DNA of 8,978 nucleotides from Gammaproteobacteria bacterium. Lineage in GTDB: Bacteria > Pseudomonadota > Gammaproteobacteria > Burkholderiales > Burkholderiaceae_C. A model generated the notes under the pieces. That model did not search any database. It saw only the letters and a list, made by a program, of their open reading frames with translations, and had not been told where the DNA came from. The DNA is taken from contig JAHIQV010000125.1 in NCBI GenBank assembly GCA_018903185.1, positions 1 to 8,978 of the forward strand, written 5' to 3'. Positions 1 through 5,016 of this stretch are shown one piece after another. Numbering within the stretch: position 1 is the stretch's first letter; the number at the start of each line of letters is the position of its first letter. The translations under genes were made by a program, and so were the position numbers.

Positions 1-139
1 AGGCTTCGCTGTGACCAAGTCGCAAGTTCGCATGCCCAACGGGCCGCTGAAGAACGCTGGCGACTACACCGTGAGCGTCAACCTGCACACCGACGTCACC
101 ATCGATGTCGCTGTTTCGGTGCTCGGCGAAACCGCCTGA
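1..139 (+). CDS. rplI: 50S ribosomal protein L9, C-terminal end (partial)
   Basis: Only the last 45 codons are present; the gene starts before the window and ends at the TGA at 137-139. The reading frame begins at base 2. The visible residues include [14 protein letters not shown] and end in VSVLGETA, matching the C-terminal domain of bacterial L9, which binds 23S rRNA near the base of the L1 stalk and helps maintain reading frame during translation. A strong terminator follows 46 bases after the stop, and dnaB lies downstream, as in the common rpsF-rpsR-rplI-dnaB cluster. The identification rests on recognising the conserved C-terminal motif and the gene order. I am confident of the family; nothing can be said about the missing N-terminal two thirds. 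Confidence 0.95.
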   Translation, partial: GFAVTKSQVRMPNGPLKNAGDYTVSVNLHTDVTIDVAVSVLGETA

Positions 140-185
140 TCGCTCCCGCCATCCCCGGCAGCTTGCTGTCGGGCGTGGAACCGGA

Positions 186-216
186 AGCCGCCGCCCTCGG
201 GCTGGCGGCTTTTTTA
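186..216 (+). terminator. rho-independent terminator after rplI
   Basis: The stem is formed by AGCCGCC (186-192) and GGCGGCT (204-210), with a GC-rich inner part (GCCC/GGGC) closing a small loop. It is followed at once by a T run (210-215). The T run lies only on the plus-strand exit side, so it should end transcripts coming from rplI. This implies that dnaB needs its own promoter, at least in part. Confidence 0.88.
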
Positions 217-222
217 TTTCTG

Positions 223-247
223 CCGGCCACGTTGGCGCTTTGGCCGG
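223..247. repeat. 7-bp inverted repeat in the rplI-dnaB gap
   Basis: CCGGCCA (223-229) and TGGCCGG (241-247) are perfect inverted copies with an 11-base spacer. No T run follows, so it does not look like a terminator. The right arm touches the first GACTTGTCCC direct repeat. It could be a protein-binding dyad or chance pairing in GC-rich sequence. Confidence 0.4.
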
Positions 248-300
248 ACTTGTCCCACGATCTCCCCCGGAAGTTCACGGGTTGTCCACAGACTTGTCCC
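247..300 (+). promoter_or_regulatory. TTGTCC repeat cluster with a DnaA-box-like site upstream of dnaB
   Basis: The 10-mer GACTTGTCCC occurs exactly twice, at 247-256 and 291-300, 44 bases apart. Between them TTGTCCACA (282-290) differs by one base from the DnaA box TTATCCACA. All three sites share TTGTCC in the same orientation, and the cluster ends immediately before the candidate -35 hexamer of dnaB. The repeats are directly visible. That they are bound by DnaA or another regulator to tune helicase expression is inference. Confidence 0.45.
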
Positions 301-329
301 CTGACAGGCCGGTGCCCCGGACGTACCAT
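301..329 (+). promoter_or_regulatory. candidate sigma-70 promoter for dnaB
   Basis: CTGACA (301-306) matches five of six bases of the -35 consensus and TACCAT (324-329) matches four of six of the -10 consensus, with the ideal 17-base spacer. Transcription would begin near 336, giving a leader of about 15 bases that contains the AGGAAAG ribosome-binding site. It lies downstream of the rplI terminator, where a dnaB promoter is expected. No experimental support is available here. Confidence 0.5.
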
Positions 330-350
330 TGGCGCTACTTCAGGAAAGCC

Positions 351-1781
351 ATGTCAACCGCATTCTCCAGCCCCCTTTCTTCGTTTGATGCCGGACTTGA
401 CGAGGTCGATTTCGGTGCCGACCGGCAGATCGCCCAGCTGCGTGTTCCGCCGCATTCCATCGAGGCCGAATCTAGTGTGCTGGGTGGCCTGCTGCTCGAC
501 AACCACGCCTGGGACCGCGTGGCCGATCTGGTCAACGATTCCGACTTTTACCGCTACGAACACCGTCTGACGTATTCCGCCATCGCCTCGCTGGTCAACG
601 CCAGCAAGCCGGCCGACGTGGTCACGGTGTTTGAACACCTGCAGAACCTGGGCAAGGCCGACGAGGCCGGTGGCCTGGCCTACCTGAACTCGCTGGCGCA
701 ATACGTGCCCAGCGCCGCCAACATCCGCCGCTACGCCGAGATCGTGCGCGAACGCGCCATCCTGCGCAAACTGGTCGCTGCCAGCGACGAAATCGCCACC
801 GCGGCCTTCAATCCGCAAGGCCGGCAGGTCGCCAAGATCCTGGACGAAGCCGAGCAGAAGATCTTCAAGATCGGCGAAGAAGGCTCGCGCATGAAGGAGG
901 GCTTCCAGGGCATGGACACGCTCGTGGTCGAGCTGCTGGACCGTGTGCAGGAAATGGCCGACAACCCGATGGACGTGACGGGCGTGCCCACCGGTTTCAT
1001 CGATCTGGATCGCATGACCTCGGGCCTGCAGGCGGGCGACCTGGTGGTGCTGGCCGCGCGCCCATCCATGGGCAAGACGGCGTTCGCCATCAACATCGCC
1101 GAGCACGTGGCGCTCAACGAAGGTCTGCCGGTGGCGGTGTTCTCCATGGAAATGGGCGCGTCCCAGCTCGCGGTGCGTATCGTCGGCTCCATCGGCCGCA
1201 TCAACCAGGGCCACCTGCGAACCGGCAAGCTCACCGACGACGAGTGGCCGCGCCTGACCGAGGCGATCGAGAAGCTGCGCAACGTGTCGCTGCACATCGA
1301 CGAAACCCCGGGCCTGACCCCGAGCGAGCTGCGCGCCAACGCGCGGCGCCTGTCGCGCCAGTGCGGCAAGCTGGGCCTGATCGTGGTTGACTACCTGCAG
1401 CTCATGAGTGGATCCAGCTCCGACGGCGGGGACAATCGTGCCACCGAACTCGGCGAGATTTCCCGGGGCCTGAAGATGCTGGCCAAGGAGCTGCAGTGCC
1501 CGGTGATCGCGCTCTCCCAGCTCAACCGCTCGGTTGAAACCCGCACCGACAAGCGCCCCATGATGAGCGATCTGCGCGAGTCCGGCGCCATCGAGCAGGA
1601 TGCGGACATCATCATGTTCATCTACCGCGACGAGTACTACACCAAGGACGCCTGCAAGGAGCCGGGCGTGGCCGAGATCATCATCGGCAAGCAGCGCAAC
1701 GGACCGACAGGCACCGTGAAGCTGACCTTCCTGAACACGCTCACACGTTTCGAGAGCCTCGCGGGCGGCGGCGATTTCTGA
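351..1781 (+). CDS. dnaB: replicative DNA helicase DnaB
   Basis: A 476-residue protein, close to the usual length (E. coli DnaB has 471). DnaB is the hexameric ring helicase that unwinds DNA on the lagging strand at the replication fork and binds primase and the clamp loader. The N-terminal domain covers roughly residues 30-135, beginning at RVPPHSIEAE; a linker follows, then a RecA-like ATPase domain from about 205. The Walker A motif is ARPSMGKTA (236-244), Walker B is LIVVDYLQLM (343-352, Asp347), and the arginine-finger region is GKQRNGPTG (446-454, Arg449). The Walker A region is uninterrupted, so there is no intein at that common insertion site. The ATG at 351 is chosen because AGGAAAG precedes it and the family's N-terminus starts here. 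An in-frame ATG at 105 would begin inside rplI and run through its terminator. Convergent with the PhoH gene, sharing a terminator. Confidence 0.98.
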   Translation: MSTAFSSPLSSFDAGLDEVDFGADRQIAQLRVPPHSIEAESSVLGGLLLDNHAWDRVADLVNDSDFYRYEHRLTYSAIASLVNASKPADVVTVFEHLQNLGKADEAGGLAYLNSLAQYVPSAANIRRYAEIVRERAILRKLVAASDEIATAAFNPQGRQVAKILDEAEQKIFKIGEEGSRMKEGFQGMDTLVVELLDRVQEMADNPMDVTGVPTGFIDLDRMTSGLQAGDLVVLAARPSMGKTAFAINIAEHVALNEGLPVAVFSMEMGASQLAVRIVGSIGRINQGHLRTGKLTDDEWPRLTEAIEKLRNVSLHIDETPGLTPSELRANARRLSRQCGKLGLIVVDYLQLMSGSSSDGGDNRATELGEISRGLKMLAKELQCPVIALSQLNRSVETRTDKRPMMSDLRESGAIEQDADIIMFIYRDEYYTKDACKEPGVAEIIIGKQRNGPTGTVKLTFLNTLTRFESLAGGGDF

Positions 1782-1793
1782 GCCACCTGTCAC

Positions 1794-1831
1794 CCAAAGA
1801 AAAACCCGGTATTTGCCGGGTTTTTCTTTGG
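1794..1831. terminator. bidirectional terminator shared by dnaB and the PhoH gene
   Basis: The arms 1794-1809 and 1816-1831 are perfect 16-bp inverted copies (left arm CCAAAGAAAAACCCGG) around the 6-base loop TATTTG. The core CCCGG/CCGGG is flanked by an A run on the left and a T run on the right, so RNA from either direction gives a GC stem followed by U residues. It starts 12 bases after the dnaB stop and lies 17 bases beyond the PhoH-gene stop on the other strand, fitting both convergent genes. Confidence 0.93.
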
Positions 1832-1848
1832 AGCGGGGTGAAGCTCGC

Positions 1849-3639
1849 TCAGAGGACTTCGCTCGCGAAATCCGCCAACCGTGAACGCTCGCCACGGGCC
1901 AGGGTGATGTGCCCGCCGTGCGGCCAGCCCTTGAAGCGGTCCACCGCGTAGGTCAGGCCCGAAGAACCCTCGGTGAGGTAGGGCGTGTCGATCTGCGCCA
2001 GGTTGCCCATGCAGATGATCTTGGTGCCCGGGCCCGCTCGGGTGATCAGGGTCTTCATCTGCTTGGGTGTCAGGTTCTGCGCCTCGTCGATGATCACGTA
2101 CTTGTTCATGAAGGTGCGCCCGCGCATGAAGTTCATGCTCTTGACCTTGATGCGGCTGCGGATCAACTCGTTGGTGGCGGCGCGGCCCCATTCGCCGGCG
2201 TTGCCGCCGTCGCCCTTGGCCAGGAACTCCAGGTTGTCGTCGAGCGCGCCCATCCAGGGGCCCATCTTTTCTTCTTCGGTGCCGGGCAGGAAACCGATGT
2301 CTTCACCCACGCTCACGGTGGCGCGGGTCATGATGATTTCGGTGTAGCGGCGGTCATCCAGCACCTGGGTCAGGCCGCTGGCCAGGGCCATCAGTGTCTT
2401 GCCGGTGCCGGCCGTGCCGGCCAGGGTGACGAAATCGACCTCGGGGTCCATCAGGATGTTGAGCGCGAAGTTCTGTTCGCGGTTGCGGCTGGTGACGCCC
2501 CAGACGGCGTTTTTCAGGTGGGTGAAGTCCTTGAGCGTCTTGAGGACCGCGGTCTTGTCCCGGATTTCGGTCACGCGGGCGTACAGCGAGGGTTCGCCGG
2601 GCGCTTCGAAGTACACAAACTGGTTGATGTAGAACTGGCTCACCGCCGGACCGCTGACGCGGTAGAAGGTGTGGCTGCCGCTGGCCCAGCTCTCGATCGT
2701 CTTGCTCTGGCGGGTCCAGAAGTCCTGCGGCAGGGCCAAGGCACCCGCATAGAGCAGTTCACCGTCATCCAGGGTCTTGTCGTTCTGGTAGTCCTCGGCG
2801 GCCAGGCCCAGCGCACGGGCCTTGACCCGCATGTTGATGTCCTTGGACACCAGGATCACTTCGCGCTGAGGGTGCTTGTCGCGCAGGGCGTGAACCACGC
2901 CCAGAATCTGGTTGTCGGCCTTGCCCTGGGGCAGGCTGGCGGGCAACTGGGCGTCCAGCGGTTCGGTCTGGAAAAACAGCAAGCCGCGCGCAGACAGGTG
3001 GCCGGTGGCCGAGAGCTTGAGGCCGCGTGTCATGTCGCCGCCTTGCTGTGCGACCAGGGCATCGAGCGTGCGGCTGGTCTGGCGGCCGTTGCGGGCGACT
3101 TCCGTCATGCCCTTCTTGTGGCCGTCGAGCTCTTCGAGCACGATCATGGGCAGGAAGATGTCGTGTTCCTCGAAGCGGAACAGGCTCATCGGGTCGTGCA
3201 GCAGCACGTTGGTGTCCAGCACGAACAAACGGGCCGGTCCGGTTGACCCGCCGGATTTGGCGCGCCCTGCGCGGCGGTTGCTGGCCACGGGCGAAGCGCG
3301 CGACACGGTCTCGCTGCCGATTGGTGGTTTGCCCGTTGGCTGGGGCGCACGGAATTCGACCGGTTGGCGTTCGGCTGCCGGGGCGGCGGGAGATGGCCCA
3401 CGCACGGCAGGTTGGGATGGCACCGGAGCCAACTCTGGCTTGCGCTCCCGGCCACGGGAGCGCGCACCGGCTTTTGAAGTCGTCGCCTCGCTGGCGGGTG
3501 CCGCAGGAGCGGCACGCAAGGGAGAGACCGCTCGCTCGGGTTCTGGAGAAAAGCTGATCAATTCTTCTGATGCCCTGAGGCTGTAGGCATCGGAGGCAAG
3601 CAGGGCGGCGCGTTTGGAGGGGGCAGGTGGCAGTGGCAT
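1849..3639 (-). CDS. PIN domain-PhoH family ATPase/putative RNA helicase-nuclease
   Basis: A 596-residue two-domain protein. Residues 1-136 are rich in Pro, Ala, Ser and Arg, without recognisable fold, and probably disordered. A PIN ribonuclease-like domain follows (about 137-275), with the metal-binding acids visible in LFVLDTNVLLHDP (Asp142), VLEELDG (169-170), ADNQIL (Asp242) and VSKDINMR (Asp267). The PhoH ATPase domain occupies about 385-590, with Walker A GTAGTGKT (408-415) and Walker B YVIIDEAQNLTP (514-525). In the characterised mycobacterial PhoH2, this architecture is an RNA helicase coupled to a sequence-specific RNase. The role here is inferred by family and the substrate is unknown. 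The ATG at 3637-3639 is the only Met codon before the PIN domain. Its upstream bases lack a good Shine-Dalgarno motif, so the start is somewhat uncertain. The gene converges on dnaB. Confidence 0.93.
   Translation of the reverse strand: MPLPPAPSKRAALLASDAYSLRASEELISFSPEPERAVSPLRAAPAAPASEATTSKAGARSRGRERKPELAPVPSQPAVRGPSPAAPAAERQPVEFRAPQPTGKPPIGSETVSRASPVASNRRAGRAKSGGSTGPARLFVLDTNVLLHDPMSLFRFEEHDIFLPMIVLEELDGHKKGMTEVARNGRQTSRTLDALVAQQGGDMTRGLKLSATGHLSARGLLFFQTEPLDAQLPASLPQGKADNQILGVVHALRDKHPQREVILVSKDINMRVKARALGLAAEDYQNDKTLDDGELLYAGALALPQDFWTRQSKTIESWASGSHTFYRVSGPAVSQFYINQFVYFEAPGEPSLYARVTEIRDKTAVLKTLKDFTHLKNAVWGVTSRNREQNFALNILMDPEVDFVTLAGTAGTGKTLMALASGLTQVLDDRRYTEIIMTRATVSVGEDIGFLPGTEEEKMGPWMGALDDNLEFLAKGDGGNAGEWGRAATNELIRSRIKVKSMNFMRGRTFMNKYVIIDEAQNLTPKQMKTLITRAGPGTKIICMGNLAQIDTPYLTEGSSGLTYAVDRFKGWPHGGHITLARGERSRLADFASEVL
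3442..3463. repeat. 9-bp perfect inverted repeat inside the PhoH gene's low-complexity region
   Basis: GCGCTCCCG (3442-3450) and CGGGAGCGC (3455-3463) are perfect inverted copies around the loop GCCA, extendable by one G-T pair. The site encodes part of the Arg-rich GARSRGRERK segment (about residues 57-66). It may be incidental, because codons for Arg and Ser in GC-rich DNA readily form such pairs. Confidence 0.4.
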
Positions 3640-3674
3640 GGAGGGCTTGGAGGTTCAGCGCTGGGCCGGAAAGC

Positions 3675-3706
3675 AAAAAGCCGCCGGGAAAACCGGGCGG
3701 CTTTTT
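3675..3706 (-). terminator. intrinsic terminator between the peroxiredoxin gene and the PhoH gene
   Basis: The perfect 11-bp arms AAAAAGCCGCC (3675-3685) and GGCGGCTTTTT (3696-3706) flank a 10-base interior that can add a GG/CC pairing around AAAA. On the minus strand the stem is followed by a T-rich exit (TTTTTGCTTT), so it should terminate RNA coming from the peroxiredoxin gene. On the plus strand a TTTTT run is also present, but no plus-strand gene reads into it. It lies only 35 bases before the PhoH start codon, which makes it part of the PhoH leader if that promoter is upstream. Confidence 0.85.
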
Positions 3707-3765
3707 GGGCTGCTGAGGGCAGTGAAAGAGGGGCGGGCGAAAAATCTTCCCAATGTCATGAACCC

Positions 3766-3792
3766 ATTATGCACGAGCCATATGACGGTCAA
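3766..3792 (-). promoter_or_regulatory. candidate sigma-70 promoter for the PhoH gene
   Basis: Reading the minus strand, TTGACC (3792-3787) matches five of six -35 bases and CATAAT (3771-3766) matches five of six -10 bases. The spacer for that pair is 15 bases; shifting the -10 to ATAATG or TAATGG gives 16 or 17. The -35 is preceded by AATT. Transcription would start near 3759, leaving a leader of about 120 bases that contains the terminator at 3675-3706. A promoter here is the best candidate I can see between the two genes, but the spacing is not ideal. Confidence 0.45.
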
Positions 3793-3796
3793 ATTC

Positions 3797-3813
3797 CACC
3801 GCCACCGGCGGTG
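3797..3813 (-). repeat. 7-bp hairpin just after the peroxiredoxin gene
   Basis: CACCGCC (3797-3803) and GGCGGTG (3807-3813) are perfect inverted copies with a three-base loop, starting 9 bases past the peroxiredoxin stop on the minus strand. It is followed by GAATTTG rather than a clean T run, so at best it is a weak terminator or 3'-end-stabilising hairpin. The strong terminator lies further on at 3675-3706. Confidence 0.5.
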
Positions 3814-3822
3814 TGGTTAAGC

Positions 3823-4299
3823 TCAAACGGCCTTTTTCAGGGCCTTGACGGCTTTCAGCACGTCTTCAACATGGCCCGGCACCTTCAGTCCGCGCCATTC
3901 CTCCTTGAGCACGCCATCGGCGCCAATCAGGAAGGTGCTGCGTTCGATGCCCTTGACTTTTTTGCCGTACATGATCTTGTTCTTGACCACGCCAAACATG
4001 TGGCACATTTTTTCTTCCGTGTCGGCGATCAGTTCGAACGGCAGTTCAAGCTTGGTTTTGAAGTCATCGTGCGACTTCATGTTGTCGCGCGAGACGCCGA
4101 ACACATGGGCCCCAGCCTTGACGAAGTCTTTGTACTTGTCACGGAACTGCATGGCCTCGGTGGTGCAGCCGGGCGTGTTGTCTTTCGGGTAAAAATACAG
4201 CACAACGGTCTGGCCGAGGTGGGTCTGGTTGCTGACTTTGATGCCGCTGGTGGCCAGGGCTTCAAATTCGGGAATGGGTTTGTTGACAACGACTGCCAT
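3823..4299 (-). CDS. bcp: thioredoxin-dependent thiol peroxidase, BCP/PrxQ-type peroxiredoxin
   Basis: A 158-residue cytoplasmic peroxidase of near-standard BCP length that reduces hydrogen peroxide and organic hydroperoxides through a cysteine sulfenic acid. The active site is DNTPGCTTEAMQFRD, with the peroxidatic Cys45 and Thr42; the conserved catalytic Arg is probably Arg120 (GIERSTF). The usual resolving cysteine five residues later (Cys50 in E. coli Bcp) is Met50. The alternative helix position seen in Xylella PrxQ, after SHDDF, is Lys. Cys99 (KMCHMF) remains, as in E. coli, so the enzyme may work as a 1-Cys type or use an external thiol. The start at 4297-4299 aligns with family N-termini. 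AGGGG lies 10 bases upstream. The 63 in-frame codons before it have no family similarity. The upstream neighbour is the Mth938-like gene, and an intrinsic terminator follows downstream. Confidence 0.95.
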   Translation of the reverse strand: MAVVVNKPIPEFEALATSGIKVSNQTHLGQTVVLYFYPKDNTPGCTTEAMQFRDKYKDFVKAGAHVFGVSRDNMKSHDDFKTKLELPFELIADTEEKMCHMFGVVKNKIMYGKKVKGIERSTFLIGADGVLKEEWRGLKVPGHVEDVLKAVKALKKAV

Positions 4300-4477
4300 A
4301 CTGCGTGGACCCCTGACGTAAGTTGGTGGTGATTCGTTGGCTTCCCGGACGCATCGAGAACGCCGTGCGCGGCGTGCGCCCAATGGCTGTCGAGGCAGGA
4401 AACAATCCACTATTTTACCCTGAACGGGGATGCCGGGCCGAGGATGGACCCGAATGGACCGCTCGGTACCCGTGTAT
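4300..4477 (-). other. 178-base gap upstream of bcp
   Basis: Reading the minus strand, this gap holds a -10-like TAAAAT (4417-4412) with only a poor -35 (near 4440-4435), so a separate bcp promoter is possible but weakly supported. No clear terminator follows the Mth938-like gene, which leaves read-through into bcp possible. A short CGCCG/CGGCG pairing lies near 4363-4376 without a T run. I see no coding potential beyond the spurious upstream extension of bcp. Confidence 0.3.
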
Positions 4478-4858
4478 TCAGGTGCCAATCAGCAGGGCGG
4501 CCAGCACCCGCCGGCCTTCGCCGGCGAGGATGTTGTAGGTGCGGCAGGCCGCCAGGGTGTCCATGGTTTCCACGCCAATACGCTGGTTGATCAGGCACTC
4601 CAGCATGCCCGGACGCACGAACCGCAGGCGCGGGCCACTGCCAAACACCACCAGCTCGGGCTTTACAGGCGAGCAGCTCAGCAGTTGCTCGAAATGCGCG
4701 GGTTCCAGGTCTTCGAACCGCTCGCAGGCCCACGGCAGCAATTCCCCGGACGACGCGAGGATGAGGCTTTGCGTGTGGCGCTGACCGTTGATCGCGATCC
4801 ATCCATCGCCGTAAGCGTTGATGGTGTGCAGATCGGGCTTGTCAGCGTGCAGTTTCAT
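4478..4858 (-). CDS. Mth938-like domain protein (DUF498/NDUFAF3 family)
   Basis: A 126-residue single-domain protein of the Mth938 family (Pfam DUF498), typical in length. Visible family features are the central strand LVVFGSGPRLRF (about residues 69-80) followed by GMLECLINQRIGVETMDT, in which an alternate-numbered region leads to the conserved ACRTYNIL segment and the C-terminal EGRRVLAALL. The human relative NDUFAF3 is a mitochondrial complex I assembly factor; the function of the bacterial members is not established, and none should be assumed here. No signal peptide or membrane segment is seen, so it is likely cytoplasmic. The ATG at 4856-4858 lacks a strong Shine-Dalgarno site. The gene sits 178 bases upstream of bcp on the same strand and is divergent from alaA. 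Confident on family, not on role. Confidence 0.88.
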   Translation of the reverse strand: MKLHADKPDLHTINAYGDGWIAINGQRHTQSLILASSGELLPWACERFEDLEPAHFEQLLSCSPVKPELVVFGSGPRLRFVRPGMLECLINQRIGVETMDTLAACRTYNILAGEGRRVLAALLIGT

Positions 4859-4904
4859 GGGAAAGTCGGGCGCAGGAATGGGGCGGAGCGTGCACGGATA
4901 CGGT

Positions 4905-4933
4905 GAAAAACTGTGGTCAAATTGCAGGTTTTC
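4905..4933. promoter_or_regulatory. imperfect dyad in the divergent promoter region
   Basis: GAAAAACTG (4905-4913) and CAGGTTTTC (4925-4933) are inverted copies matching at eight of nine positions, with centres 20 bases apart, about two helical turns. The dyad covers a minus-strand TTGACC (4920-4915) and its right arm overlaps the expected -35 position of alaA, so a bound repressor could affect both directions. The operator role is inference. Confidence 0.35.
4915..4920 (-). promoter_or_regulatory. -35-like TTGACC facing the Mth938-like gene
   Basis: On the minus strand the nine bases AATTTGACC (4923-4915) are identical to those at the candidate PhoH promoter (3795-3787). No good -10 follows; TATCCG (4900-4895) is 14 bases away, too close for a standard promoter. 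It is reported as a possible promoter element only. Confidence 0.28.
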
Positions 4934-4955
4934 CCTACAAGACGCACCGTAATAT
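4927..4955 (+). promoter_or_regulatory. candidate promoter for alaA-hom-thrC
   Basis: TAATAT (4950-4955) resembles the -10 consensus and stands out as the only AT-rich hexamer before alaA. The -35 is weak: GGTTTT at 4927-4932 with a 17-base spacer, or TTTTCC slightly downstream with a shorter one. Transcription would begin near 4962, about 55 bases before the TTG start codon. A weak -35 would be consistent with activator control, but that is speculation. Confidence 0.4.
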
Positions 4956-5016
4956 AGCGCCCAGCGCCATAGCCCGGCTCTCCACCCCTTTCTACGGCCC
5001 CCAAGCGGGAGGGACT

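Noticed and set aside
105..350. N-terminal extension of DnaB from the in-frame ATG at 105
   Set aside because: It would overlap the end of rplI and be translated through the rplI terminator hairpin. The ATG at 351 has a Shine-Dalgarno site and gives the normal DnaB length.
1025..1085. Possible intein or insertion at the dnaB Walker A site
   Set aside because: The motif ARPSMGKTA and its flanks are continuous and the protein has normal length.
354..1895. A 513-codon open frame on the minus strand opposite dnaB
   Set aside because: It is an antisense shadow of a clear dnaB gene in GC-rich DNA. The translation is His/Gln/Val-rich without any family resemblance.
1909..3246. A 445-codon open frame on the plus strand opposite the PhoH gene
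   Set aside because: Same shadow effect; the composition (repeated HVLV, GQ and AGQ runs) is typical of antisense translation, and the minus strand has full PIN and PhoH motifs.
4300..4488. 63-codon N-terminal extension of the peroxiredoxin
   Set aside because: The family begins at MAVVVNKPIPEF; the upstream codons are Arg/Pro-rich and unlike any peroxiredoxin or signal peptide.
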